Positions 1 through 10,501 of a DNA stretch of 64,000 nucleotides are shown one piece after another. The DNA is from Rhytidiadelphus loreus (taxonomy: Eukaryota; Streptophyta; Bryopsida; Hypnales; Hylocomiaceae): NCBI GenBank assembly GCA_947034895.1, contig OX344763.1, forward strand, positions 36,951,025 to 37,015,024. The letters are read 5' to 3'. The position numbers were made by a program, and so were the translations under genes. Position 1 is the first letter of the stretch. Each line of letters opens with the position of its first letter. Under the pieces are notes generated by a model. That model searched no databases. It worked only from the letters and a program-made list of their open reading frames with translations, and was not told the DNA's origin.

Positions 1-430
1 CTGGGGTGGATGTAACCTTCGGGTTGAGAAATAAAATTTTCTTCTTGTAAAATGCCATTGAGAAAGGCGGTAGTCACATCCATTTGATGAATGTGGTAGT
101 CCATTATAGTGGCGAAGGCCAATAAAAGTCGTAGTGATGTCATTTTTATAACAGGTGAGAAGGTCTCATTATAATCAATACCCACTTGTTGAGAAAACCC
201 TCGAGCTACGAAGCGAGCTTTGTAGCGAGCTAAAGAACCATGAAATTTGTATTTCCAACGAAAGAGCCATTTTGTACTAATAATATTGCGATGGAGGGGT
301 GGATCAACTAATTCCCAGGTTTGGTTTTAAATCAAGGAATTATACTCGGCATCCATGGCATTTTTCCATTGAAGAGCATCAGGACTAGAAAGTACTGCAG
401 TCACAGTGACAGGGTCTAAAACCTGAGTCA
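1..430 (-). pseudogene. copia reverse transcriptase, N-terminal part
   Basis: The minus strand gives the start of the copia RT domain (ALQWKNAMDAEY, then IISTKWLFRWKYK, YKARFVARGFSQQ, and MDVTTAFLNG), ending at QPEGYIHP where the window begins. A TAA lies in frame near 330, between the AEYNSLI and NQTWELV segments. The catalytic YVDD box and RNase H are outside the window. Confidence 0.88.
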
Positions 431-476
431 TGAAAGCAAAGGCATAGTGACTGTCATCTTCATATCTAGTTGATTG

Positions 477-1289
477 TCATTGGCCCTTAGTGTGGCATTG
501 TGATTGTCGAGGAGAAAGACCAGTTACAAATGGAGGTCTTTGGAGATGAGAGCGCTGCAGAGAAGGTGCGGAAGATTTAATTGAGGAATCTAGTGATAAA
601 TGAGGTAGGGATGGTGGGTCAGGTAAGTATTGCTGAATTGGAGGGGTTGGCGGCCCATGCAACGGAAGAGGATTGGTAACCTCTGGAATATTATAATGTT
701 CATCAGTCTCGAGAGTGAGTTCATTAGGTGGTTTCGAAATAAGATCTCCCCCTGGAAGTAATAAATTTTCTGAGAAAATTACATCACGGCTTGAGAAAAC
801 ACGATTAGTCTTTGGATCATATAGTCGATAACCTTTTGTGCTAGTGGGTTTACTATAACCAATGGATATACACTTTAAAGTTTTTGTATCAAGTTTGGTG
901 CGCTTCTCATCTAGAACATGAGAATATGCTTGGCAACCAAAAATACGAAGGTCTCGAAGATCACGTTTTATACCTGTCCAAAGCTCAAATGGAGTAACAT
1001 TTGTTAAAGTTGTAGTGAATGAACAATTTTGTAAATGGCAAGTAGTCACAACTGCTTCTGCCCAGAAGGAATTGTTTAATTTAGCAATGTGAAGCATACA
1101 TCTTGCGGATTCAATTAAAGTATGATTTTTCCTTTCAAAGATTCCATTTTGAGCTGGAGTATATGGGTTAGTAAATTGGCGTTGAATGCCATGAGCCATA
1201 CAAAATTGTTGAAACTGGTGTGAAATATATTCACCCCCGTTATCAGATCTGAGAATAAGGATCTTAAAATCACCATGTTGATTTTCCAC
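477..1289 (-). pseudogene. copia integrase, C-terminal half of the core and GKGY region
   Basis: The frame starts at MENQHG and gives LRSDNGGEYIS, then QNGIFERKNHTL, the D and E of the DDE integrase core, followed by WAEAV and the copia-specific FGCQAYSHV and KGYRLYDP segments. A proline-rich linker follows at its C-terminus. Gene order then runs into reverse transcriptase below 430. Confidence 0.9.
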
Positions 1290-1295
1290 AAGAGA

Positions 1296-1814
1296 CTAAT
1301 AGGTTTGAAAATGGATCAAAACATCAGATTTCTTGTGTAGGAAATAGATGTGAGTGAATCTAGAGAAGTCATCAATGAATGTGACAAAATAAATTGCACC
1401 ACCAAAAGAGGGTGTACGCATGGGTCCACAGAGATCGCTGTGAATCAAAGCTAAAGGGACAAGAGCTCGGGTTGCAGGATTAGTTGGATAAGAACTTTTG
1501 GAGTGTTTTCCAAAAATGCAGCCTTCACATATAGGTAAGGTTGATTTGATTGGAGGAAGTCCAATTACTAAATTGTTGGAGTTCATAAGAGATAAAGAAC
1601 GGATGTTGATATGCCCAAGTCTATAGTGCCATTTAAGTGTGGTAAGATCAAACGTTTGTGAAGTCATCGTATTATGAGCTGAATTAGAAGGCTCAATGCC
1701 AACTCCGAGGGTAAATAAGTTACCGGTTTTGCTCAGTTGATATTGGGTTTGCTGCTGGGACTCGGGAGATCGGGTAGTAATAATACATTCAGTGTTTGTA
1801 AAAGTAATAGTCAT
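1296..1814 (-). pseudogene. copia GAG-pre-integrase domain and start of integrase
   Basis: The frame holds the GAG-pre-integrase segment WHYRLGHINIRSL and CEGCIFGKHSK, which together form the HHCC zinc finger. The integrase core follows (IHSDLCGPM, then FVTFIDDFSR), giving the first and second acidic positions of the core. It stops at 1296, seven bases before the rest of integrase starts in another frame, so there is a frameshift here. Confidence 0.88.
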
Positions 1815-2330
1815 ATTTCTAGTTTGTGTAATCTGGGCTACAAATAAGAGATTCTATGCTAATCCTGGGACAAAGAGCACATCTGGGATTAGTAAAGTTT
1901 GGCCAGTAGGTAGTCGCAAAAGTATGGATCCCATTCCAATAGCACTATAGGTGCTATTATCTCCAAGGAGAATTGTGCGAGGGGAATCCAATATCTTATA
2001 ATTTCTGAATAGTGTCTTAACCCCTGAGCGCCCAGAGCAAATTCAATGAAATCCAGACCATTTCAACTTCAATCCACTCAAGCTTTCTCTTAAGAAGAGA
2101 TTCACATAATCTAGTTGTACCAATTGGTAGTAAAGAGAGACCTGGAGGTATGGAGAAAAAGATGCATCTTTTGACCGTACTACTCAAAAGATTATACTAG
2201 TCAAACAAGAATGTTTTTCAAAATGGAGAGGCCAGATTTTGGCCTCTGGGGCGCTCAGGGGTTAAGAGGCGACATGTGGTGGCTAGCACCAGAATCGATG
2301 TACGACATTGAAGAAATTTCTTGGAGAGAG
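1815..2330 (-). pseudogene. copia aspartic protease, split by a DNA element
   Basis: The minus strand encodes YIDSGASHHMS near 2275-2310, the DSGA active site of copia aspartic proteases. The following codons are interrupted at 2262 by the TTAA element and resume at 2020 in register if one TTAA and the insert are removed. Downstream codons (GMGSILLRLPTGQ, then IPDVLFVPG) match the protease/GAG-pre-integrase linker. Stops separate this part from the integrase frame. Confidence 0.82.
2021..2261. mobile_element. TTAA-flanked inverted-repeat element, 241 bp, inside copia
   Basis: TTAA flanks both sides (2017-2020 and 2262-2265). The ends are CCCCTGAGCGCCC and its complement. Removing the element and one TTAA restores the copia protease frame through the insertion point (H-M-S-P-L-K-T-L-F). 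The empty site is therefore known and the duplication is TTAA. TTAA duplication with CCC/GGG ends is typical of piggyBac-like elements and is also seen in some Kolobok-type elements. It has no coding capacity. Confidence 0.9.
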
Positions 2331-2429
2331 TCCAAGGCTGTAAAAAGATATTCTATTTCTTCTTCACTGGCTAAGCTATTGAGATGAGGTTTTGTCGAAC
2401 TAGGCTTGCCCACAAAGTCCTGCTTTTTC

Positions 2430-2779
2430 TTTCTGCAATTAGGGGATTTGTGCCCCAGGATGCTGCAATTGTGACAAATTATAGCAGAGGATTGATTTGA
2501 ATTGGAGAAGTACTTTTGCGTGGAGTTGTTACTATACTATGGTCAAAACTTTGGCTTACCTGAGGTTTGACTTTGATTTAAAGGTTTTTTATTATATAGG
2601 GGTTTTATAAACTTCCCTTTGACATAAAAAGCGGTAGATTTTGATGTCTCACGTTTAGAATTATTGATGGAGTTTTGCTGGAGAATATTAGATAGAAGAG
2701 TTGAAAAGGATAAATTGTTAATACCACCTTGCGTGGTAATAAAGGCGCTCCAAGAATCTGGTAAAGCACCAAGCAACAA
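2430..2779 (-). pseudogene. copia gag, C-terminal part with CCHC zinc knuckle
   Basis: The open frame at 2543-2779 gives the end of the gag fold (LLGALPDSWSAFITTQGG). A stop follows. Further on, at about 2434-2475 on the minus strand, the bases encode a zinc knuckle CHNCSILGHKSPNC, the CX2CX4HX4C pattern that binds the RNA in retrotransposon nucleocapsid. The two parts are in different registers, so this stretch is broken. Confidence 0.8.
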
Positions 2780-2839
2780 ATTGACTTGCTAATCTTCAGT
2801 AAAAGTACATCTGGCAATTTCAGCTTCAGTGAAAAGTAA

Positions 2840-3244
2840 CTACCATGTCTCCAAGAAAGACATTGTTTCGTCGGAATTAGACATAGTTAAGCGGCATAGT
2901 TGCTTATGCAAATTGACCTGCGATGCTTTATTGGATTTCTCGTAAATCTGTTTTAAACGATCCCAAACTTGCTTAGAGGTTGTAAGAGTGTGAAGAGAAA
3001 GTAATTGTTTCTCATTGCAATGGAGCAAAAGCTTTGATTGAGCTTTGATGTCGCGTAATTTCCAGGCTGTCAAGCCTGCTACGTCACTTACAGCAATAGT
3101 TGCATCGCTTCCATCGACGACGCTCCATAGTTCATAGCGAATTAATAATAATTCAAGTTTCATACTCCAAGACGCATAATTATCTGCACTTAGAATTGGA
3201 ATTACGTAAGTTCGGTTTGCGGAAATTGATCCAACGGTGGCCAT
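2840..3244 (-). pseudogene. copia gag, N-terminal part
   Basis: The protein begins MATVGSISANRT and includes the copia gag signature of a tryptophan-containing start (residues about 22-30, NYASWSMKLELLL) followed by a KQVWDRLKQIYEKSNKAS segment. This matches the UBN2/DUF4219-type gag of plant copia elements, which coats the RNA in the virus-like particle. The frame stops near residue 134 after an FLETW segment and gag continues in another frame at 2543-2779, so it is frameshifted. The ATG is the first after the leader ORF. Confidence 0.85.
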
Positions 3245-3286
3245 TAAAGGCTATTACTAAAAAAATTTATACTACCAGCAAGCTAA

Positions 3287-3643
3287 TTAAAGTTCCTGGT
3301 ACAAATAAGAGGGCACATTGTCATAATGATCGTCCTCAACATATTGTGGAATGATCTCATCAAACTGAACAGCTTGGATTTGGAAATCGACATAGCTTGT
3401 AGGTGCGTTGTTAATTCCGTATGAAATGTTTTCGAGATTTGGATTCCAAGGCAGTCCAACGTCTTCAACGTCTTCAACTACTAACTCGTCTACAACTTCA
3501 ATAAATCCACTTTGAAGATAATGTTGAAAGAAACTTATCACGAGAAACTGATTCTTATGTTCACTTTGCTCTTCTTCTATTTCTAGGACCTTGAAAACAT
3601 CTTCGCTTGAACACTCCTGTGGAGGAGTTGGTACGAAGCACAT
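3287..3643 (-). CDS. acidic leader ORF of the copia element, 118 codons, unknown function
   Basis: An open frame with a true ATG begins about 20 bases inside the primer site and ends 42 bases before the gag ATG, in the same frame as gag. The product is rich in Glu and Asp (an EEEQ stretch near residue 23 and a VVEDVEDV stretch near residue 60) and has no motif I recognise. Typical copia leaders do not encode a protein here. It may be an extra ORF, a decayed N-terminal extension of gag, or a chance frame. The clean ATG-to-stop span in an otherwise broken element is why I list it. Confidence 0.4.
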   Translation of the reverse strand: MCFVPTPPQECSSEDVFKVLEIEEEQSEHKNQFLVISFFQHYLQSGFIEVVDELVVEDVEDVGLPWNPNLENISYGINNAPTSYVDFQIQAVQFDEIIPQYVEDDHYDNVPSYLYQEL

Positions 3644-3663
3644 ATTGAAATTTTAATTGCCTA

Positions 3664-3675
3664 GCTCTGATACCA
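3664..3675 (-). other. primer-binding site for initiator methionine tRNA
   Basis: The minus strand reads TGGTATCAGAGC immediately next to the LTR end. This is the usual plant copia primer site, complementary to the 3' end of initiator tRNA-Met. It fixes both the orientation of the element and the inner LTR boundary. Confidence 0.92.
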
Positions 3676-3885
3676 TGTTAGAGATTTATGTAACATGAAT
3701 ACATTTGAATATGCACACACAACGTGCATAAGGGATACTTATGTATTAATAATAATAATATACAAGAGAGAGACAGTTCTCTTATAACTCATGAAGAGTT
3801 GTAAATCTAGCGACCCTAGTTACAAGTAATGGTGTGATTGTTGACGTTCCAATACTAATCTAGATTACACTAATTTAGTCTAACA
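3676..3885 (-). repeat. copia 5' LTR (210 bp)
   Basis: The LTR starts TGTTAGA and ends TCTAACA on the plus strand, so its termini are perfect 7-bp inverted repeats of the TG...CA type. It directly borders the primer-binding site. It is short for a copia LTR but within range. Its partner would lie upstream of the window. Confidence 0.9.
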
Positions 3886-4175
3886 TTTTAGACATTTTTT
3901 CATACAAATTTGACCTTATGAAGTGCAACTGCCTAGTTTTCCACAAGGCTAGAAAAAGGTTTTTTACCATTTCAAATGCTAATATCGTGCAATCTACACA
4001 TTGGAAATTTTTGAAATTCTTCCACATCTTCTCAAACTAGAATACTACAAGATCCTATGGTTACAATCATGTGTTAATAACAAAAATAAAATTCTAAAAT
4101 TTGGTACCTTTACTAGAAATGGCAGTTTTGGAGTGTTTTTGGTGAAAACATAGTAAAAAACTTGTAGCAGTTAAA
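3886..4175. mobile_element. truncated half of a ~0.95-kb TTAA-type element
   Basis: Starting directly at the LTR edge, the sequence follows the right half of the element at 16547-17482 (the GACATTTTTTCATACAAA and AAATGGCAGTTTTGGAG segments among others). It ends near a degenerate AGCAGTTAA at about 4173. The other half is missing from the window, presumably on the far side of copia. Confidence 0.65.
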
Positions 4176-6025
4176 CAACCTCTTTTCATTCAAAATAACA
4201 AACTATTTACATTTGATTTTTTATATACAACTTTATTAATGTTATCCGCATAATTTAGTCAAGCTTAATTCTTTAAAGGACTAGGGGGTAATCTAAATTT
4301 CCAGAATTGTCAAGATGTATTATAATTGCAACTTAGAATTATAATTTAATGATGGTTCTCAAACAATAGTTGTAAAATATGATTCATAGGTCATGTCCAT
4401 GTAATTAAATCAACTAGTATACAAACTAATAATTTCAATATAATTTAAAGTGAAAAATTAAAAATTCCTTTTAAAATGATTATAGATTGAATATTTGTGA
4501 TTTTCACAAGAATTTTTCCTTGAGGTTCAAAATGTTAAGTTCTTCTCATTGTAATTTTTGAAGATTTTAATTTAATTCTTTTATTCAAGTTGTTTTTGGA
4601 GAGTCATTTTTTGAACTCAAAAGGTTAATTTTTGGATCCAAACCTACCAATACCTATTGAATAAAAGAGTATTTGCAGAGCAAAATCTTCAAAATCTATA
4701 TTGTACAAATGTTAAAGAACTAATGCAAGAATTTTCAAAAAAATTGATGGATGAGAAAATGCATTTTTGTGTGCTTGAGATGTGTTTGCATTCATTTGGT
4801 GTTCAAAATTTGAACACATGCTTTTTTTCAAAGTTAAGTCACATAAGTTGTTTCTTTAAACCCTAAAGTTCCATGGCCTTTTTTAGTCCAAAAACACTAA
4901 AAACTGCCATTTTTATTGCAAGGTGCAAAATTTTTAAAATTTCCAATTCTTTTACATGTCCTAGTGTAGAATCTTGAAATTAGACTAGTGTAAAAATGTG
5001 TGGTGGAAACTTTAGAAACATTGACTTTGTAGATTGCAGATATTTGCATTTAAAGTGAAGATTATAAGGTTTTTTGCACCTTCTATGACTAGATATTTTT
5101 GGCTTTGAATCTTCTTAACTTGAAATTTTTACAGTATCAATGGAGTTTGAGGTTAAAATATTTTTATGTTGAAGATTTGAGTTGAGAGTTGGGGAAATTA
5201 AAAAAAAAAAAAACACTTGATTTTCATTCTTTAAAAAATTATTATGTAGAAGTAGGTTTGAGATTGAATAAAAAAACTAAACCTTTAATAGCTATAAGAT
5301 GTACTTGAAACACAATAATTCCAGCAATGAAATTGTTTTAGCAAGAAAATTTAGCCTTGTCAAAAAAAAAATTAATTTTTTTGAAAATTGCATTAAAAAA
5401 CAAACCTAATACATTATTTTTTCAAGAAATTTCTATGATTGCCCGCAAAATAAGATGCCCCATAACTCTTACTTCACTAATCCCAATGGAATTAATCAAA
5501 GATATCCATGTAGGTAAAATTACAATCTATGAGATAAATTTTTTTTAAATTAATTTCAATTTCTTGTGCATTTTTCCTTGCCTAGCTAAACTACTTTAAG
5601 GGGCTTATTGTGGCACGACTTTGTCAGATTTTTAAAGCACATTTTAAATTATATGTGAATTTTCTTCATTTTTTTCAAAAATTCATATTTTCTGAAAAAA
5701 TCTGAAAATTTCATGAAATGTATCAAACATGTGATTTCATCATTGAAAATAGGAGTAAAAGAATTCACTTATTAATCGTGGTAAAATAGATGATACATAG
5801 TGTAGAATTTTAAAATTTGACCATCAGATTATGGATTCATGGGCTCCCTCCTTTTAAGGGTTGATCATCTTCTTTTATAGAATGATCGATGATACCTCGG
5901 TGAAGAATTTCCCACCCCTAGAAGACGAATTGTAGGACACAAGGGTGGAAAATTCTTGAAGGTGAAGAATTGTGACTTTTCATCCAATTTTTAATCAATC
6001 ATGTGAGTTATATTTGGAACCACTT
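4176..6025. other. gene-free AT-rich stretch
   Basis: No open frame here has a recognisable product or plant-like composition. It contains homopolymer runs and a short imperfect hairpin at about 5903-5965 (GAAGAATTTCCCACCC paired with GGGTGGAAAATTCTTGAAG). Confidence 0.6.
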
Positions 6026-6029
6026 TTAA

Positions 6030-6252
6030 CCCTTGAACGTCAAAGGGGTGATGCTCAAAATCATCCTTTTGTATTACCGTGTGAATCATTGGTCAAAGAA
6101 ATAGCAAAAGCACCTATTGGAAGTCAAAGTATTGTAGGAGATTTTTCCTTTCCAAACCCAATTCCAAAGATGAATAGTTGCACTTTCGTCCTACACTCAA
6201 AAGATTCCTTGTCATCCATCAGATGTTTGGTGTCCGTGTCGACGTTCAAGGG
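6030..6252. mobile_element. TTAA-flanked element, 223 bp
   Basis: TTAA at 6026-6029 and 6253-6256 borders ends CCCTTGAACGTC and the exact complement. The interior matches the inverted copy at 7831-8039 over most of its length. The open frame that crosses it is therefore a repeat, not a gene. Confidence 0.85.
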
Positions 6253-7039
6253 TTAATGTATTTTGGAGGGATAGTTAAAGCCAAATTTGACATACATTAA
6301 GTATTATTTTGTCAAAAAGTGCACATGTCATCTTGTGATTGGATAAGTCACCAATGTCACTACAATTTGGGGTTTAAGTCATTGTTTGGACTTTGTTTTT
6401 AACACTATGAGTCTCAAAACTATGGTCAAAGATTTTTGTTTATATCATTGTTTAATTGTTGCTATCAATTTAGCCATGTAGGGCATTGCTTTTGTAACAT
6501 TTGCATCTTGCATTGAAAATGTCTTCTCCCATCATGTATAGAATGTTTCTAATGAATATTCCACTCATTAATCCCTAACAACTGTCATCTTTTGAGGCCC
6601 CAAATTGCTTCAAAATACTCATATGCAAAGCTAGGCTAAAATCTTCATCTACATTTATTCTTTAACTCTTAATCTTTAATCCTTAAACAAATTCCATATT
6701 TTCAGGCCCAAAATTGCTTCAAAGTACTCAAAACCAAAGCAAGGCTAAAATCTTAATGTATAATCATTAACAAATCCAACTATAGGATCCTTTAATTAAC
6801 TTGTTAGAGTAGTCCCTCCTAAAATTTTAGAATAAAAAACCTTACCAATTGCAAGATCATGTTGCTTGGATTTTTTAAAAAGAAGTATTTTCAACTCTTC
6901 CCAAATGGTTAGGTTTCATCTTTCAAACTTTTTACACAAAAATGTGTAGATCCTACAACTTGTTATTCTCCGTAATATGTTGAAGTAAGTTGGGAATACA
7001 CATAAAAGAATTCAACAAACAAATATTTCATATTCGTGC

Positions 7040-7492
7040 TTGAAAAAAATAGTAAGTAGAAAGAAGTAGAGTATGATTTAAAATACTAAATTGTTAAGAG
7101 TTTGTTATGGAATTGAAAAATACCAATTCCAATGCTTGTAATGTTGTAATAAATAATCTATATCCTTTTATTTTCCACAAACTAAAAATCCTCATAAATT
7201 TCATCTCATTAATCAAAATGGAATGATTTAAAGCTTTCCACATATATATAAATTTGGGAAACCAAATTTGATTTTTTTTAGCTACCCATACTACTTGGAT
7301 TGAGAAAAAAAACATTTATTATACAATAACTTTTTAACCATGTAGTCAAAAGTTACAAAAATTGTTGCACTTTAAAGTTACTCCTCGACCACATGTTGTG
7401 TGAAAATTTCAAAGAAAAAAATGGAAATTCTATTCTTAGTGAACTACCCCAAATTTTAATGTTGCCAAAAACGTTGTTTGATCCTTTAGCGG
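7040..7492. mobile_element. partial TTAA-type element ending at 7493-7496
   Basis: This is an inverted relative of the left half of the 16547-17482 element. Both share the ATTAATCAAAATGGAATGAT block, the CATGTAGTCAAAAGTT-type block and the terminal GTTGCCAAAAACGTTG block. It ends in TCCTTTAGCGG and TTAA. The other end is not recognisable. Confidence 0.65.
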
Positions 7493-7559
7493 TTAAAAGT
7501 TCAATAATCACATCTTTCTTTTGAAGATCTGTTCTTTAATCCCAAAGAGAACCAGGTAG

Positions 7560-7826
7560 GAGGGGGATTGTGAATCCAATTTGAAAATTTTATTTCTTAA
7601 AAAAGTGATTTTTTTTAGTTGCCTACGGAGCAACAAAAACTACATATCATACAATAACTTTTTAACCATGTAGTCAAAAGTTCTGAAAATTGTTGCCCCT
7701 CAAAGCTACTCCTTGACTACATGTTGTGTGAAAATTTCAAAGAAAAAAAATGAAAACTCCATTATACTAAATGAGCTGCCCCAAATTGCTATGTTGCCAA
7801 AAAAACGTCATCTAGTCCTTTAGAGG
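7560..7826. mobile_element. second partial TTAA-type element, tandem to the previous one
   Basis: It repeats the terminal ~250 bases of the preceding element (CAATAACTTTTTAACCATG, then GTTGCCAAAAAAACGTCA) and ends TCCTTTAGAGG at TTAA 7827-7830. It is directly followed by another element using the same TTAA. Confidence 0.65.
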
Positions 7827-7830
7827 TTAA

Positions 7831-8039
7831 AGGACACTGTGGCCATTTTTCAATCAATGAATAACAAGGAATCTTTCTATGTAGAACAAAAGTGCAACTA
7901 TTCATCTTTGGAATTTTGTGTGAAAAGGGAAGGTCTCTGTACAATACTTTGACTTCTAATGAGTGCTTTTGGATTTTTTTTTAAACCAATGATTCACATC
8001 AATCACATGGTATCAAAAGGGGTATGAATGCTTTAAGGA
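7831..8039. mobile_element. TTAA-flanked element, 209 bp, inverted relative of 6030-6252
   Basis: TTAA lies at 7827-7830 and 8040-8043. The interior is the reverse complement of the 6030-6252 element with many point differences. The outer TTAA on the left is shared with the neighbouring element. Confidence 0.7.
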
Positions 8040-8739
8040 TTAAAGGCATTACAAGAAAATTGGGGCTTCAAAAGGGCTATGAAATAGGACTGCCAATGAC
8101 ACCATCTACTTTTCTTTTTTTTAATTCCAAAAATTAAAAATTAAAAATAATAAATAATAATTGCAGCTCCTATTGGCTGAAAACAACCAAATGGACTGCA
8201 TAAAAAAAATTGTTTTTTTTCAAATTATAACATCACTGTTGGTCCAAATTTGGAGGCCTTCTTCAGGCATCATTATTTTGTAATGTTGGCTTGAAAAATG
8301 TTGTACAATTACCCTTGCAATCTTAGCACACTAATAGTTATATTTAGTATTTGCAACACTAATTATGAATTCTAACATTCAATGTCAACAACACTACTAC
8401 ACCGAAATGGTTATTTAGTATGGTCTAAAGTATTTTATCATTGGTTGTAGTTGTGGCATTGTTGCATTTGTAGTGTGCAATGGTATTGTTGTTAGGGGTG
8501 AAAGCACAAAACACTTGTATTGAATCGATGTTGTAAATTTGTGCATGCAAGTCAAATGTAAATAAAATTTTTGGGATATTGAGCCAATTTATTTGAAATT
8601 AAAATTGGAAGTGTATTCTATAAGCCCAATTGCAAATTTGCAATCTATATTTTAAAATTTTAAAAACCATATACTATTAAAAAGTCAATTTTCATTATTT
8701 GTCACATTTAGCAATTATTGTGTTTTTTAGTACTATTAA

Positions 8740-9385
8740 CCCCTAAATGCCCAAGGCACCCAAATTGGGTGTTTGCAAAACTTTGAAGTTATATAAAATC
8801 CAACCAAGTTGCTATTTTTAGTATTTTATATTTTTGGAAAGTTCTTCTTGAAGTCTAGTTTTAGCATCAAAAATCCGATCTTGAAAATATATGATAGTGA
8901 TTTTTCTATTCAAGATTTTGTGCAAAGGTACCCATTGCAATCTTGACTTCCCATAGTGTTGAGAGCTCTTGGAAATGAGCCTCAAATACACTAGATCTTG
9001 GAGAAAAAATCACATTCAAAATTCATTTAAAAAAATTATAGAATAGATTTTGAGAAGCCATAAATTGATTGGGGTTATACATGTTAGGCCCTTTACCCTC
9101 ATATTTTTTTAGTTACCAACTTTTTAGATTTGACTTGTGAAAAGAGGATTGAAAGACTTCACATCACTTTTGCAGTTTTAACACCCTCATGGTCAAACAT
9201 TATAATCTTTCACTCCATAAGTGATATTGTTGTATTTTCTTTTCCTATGAGATCTCTAACATGTTTAGTTTGAATTTGTACCATTATAGTTCAAAAAAAT
9301 TAATACAACTTATCAAAATGTTGGCATTTTGTTCAATTTAGAGCAAATTCCAAGAAGCTCAAAACAAGCCTTGGACATTTAGGAG
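8740..9385. mobile_element. TTAA-flanked element, 646 bp
   Basis: TTAA at 8736-8739 and 9386-9389 borders ends CCCCTAAATGCCCAAGGC and, on the other strand, CTCCTAAATGTCCAAGGC (16 of 18 identical). No coding frame is present. Confidence 0.88.
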
Positions 9386-9389
9386 TTAA

Positions 9390-10501
9390 GAACTCAGAAA
9401 AAGAAACTCACTTGAATATTCATAGAATATGTTCTTCTTCCTAGGGTTACAACTATTTATCAAAGAACATCTAAAAATAATTAATTCCTTAACATCCAAA
9501 TATGACTCTTTCATACTCATGTACGCATTTCATCAAGTTTTTAAGAATGTTTTCTTTTAATATGTTTACTATATTTTAACAATTTAAACACTAGAGTATC
9601 TAATTTTGTGAAATTTTCCATTAACTACTTTTGAGCAATAACTTTTGGAATTTTTTTTCTTAGATGGACCAAATTCTTGGATATACAATATTTATAGTGT
9701 TAAGATAATAATTTTCTATACTTTCTATTGTTTTTAAATATTTTTTCCACACTCTTTAATATTCAAAGTACTACAAGTAGTATACCTCGAAATGCAACAA
9801 ACCAACAAACTGTGTTTCTTGCTTCCACTCTTATTGTAGACATCCTAATTCTCATGCTAGCTAATTATCCACCCATACTAAATAACCATTTTTGTTGTAG
9901 TGTTACCAACACTAATGTCAATGTCAACCTCGAACATTATTTGTCAATGAAATGAAAATTAGTCTAAGTTAGGTAATAAAATAAGTAATAATAAATATCA
10001 TTCTTATTGTAGTGGAGGACCTCTTAAAGTGTAATTTAATTTTGGCACTCCTTGTTGAATCCGATCCTCAAGTATGGTACAAGGGCGATTTGACAAGAGC
10101 AATTTGAGGGCACCCCACCTTCTAATGACAGTTTTGACAGGATGTTTAACGAGTGTTTTTACACTCCACACTCATTGTTAGTGATTGTGTTTGAAGAGGC
10201 CATTGCTTTTCCATTTGCTTTGCGGATGTGCCAGAAGAAGACCGGAATGACACAACCGATCCCTTCATTTCTTGAACTGTTGAATGTGTAATTGGAACAC
10301 GTTAACATTCAATTACCGTCGTGGCTGGTTACACAACTTCAGGAGCAGCTGAAGCTCATAAACGATCGATGAGCTCAACTTCATCAAAGTCATCGATCCC
10401 ATGGGCTTAGCTTAGCTTCTGCCAAATTGCTTTGTAAATCTGGGTTTCCGGGAGACTCTGTTGTTTCACTGCAGCCCGAGCGATATCTGAGTCCATTGAC
10501 G
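9390..10501. other. upstream region of the BTB gene
   Basis: It is AT-rich to about 10070, then becomes mixed in composition near the gene. I see no convincing TATA box or upstream coding exon. A short 5' leader with stops in all frames precedes the chosen ATG. Confidence 0.4.

Larger units (their letters stand above)
1..3885 (-). mobile_element. Ty1/copia LTR retrotransposon, 5' LTR to reverse transcriptase, truncated by the window edge
   Basis: Read on the minus strand the order is LTR (3676-3885), primer site (3664-3675), leader ORF, gag, CCHC knuckle, protease, GAG-pre-integrase, integrase and the start of reverse transcriptase. This is the Ty1/copia order, with integrase before RT. The second LTR and most of RT lie outside the window. 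The coding region is broken by stops and frameshifts and by a 241-bp DNA element inserted just after the protease active site. It is therefore non-autonomous now. The LTR abuts a truncated TTAA-type element at 3886, which suggests copia landed inside an older copy. Confidence 0.93.

Noticed and set aside
2017..2265. Reading the TTAA elements as Stowaway (TA) or Tourist (TTA) MITEs
   Set aside because: A TA duplication is formally possible at one site, but T before and A after are present at nearly every end in the window, which fits TTAA. A TTA duplication would give TTA, not TAA, on the right. The ends do not match Stowaway or Tourist.
5972..6256. 94-codon plus-strand frame as a gene
   Set aside because: It coincides with a TTAA-flanked element that has an inverted relative at 7831-8039.
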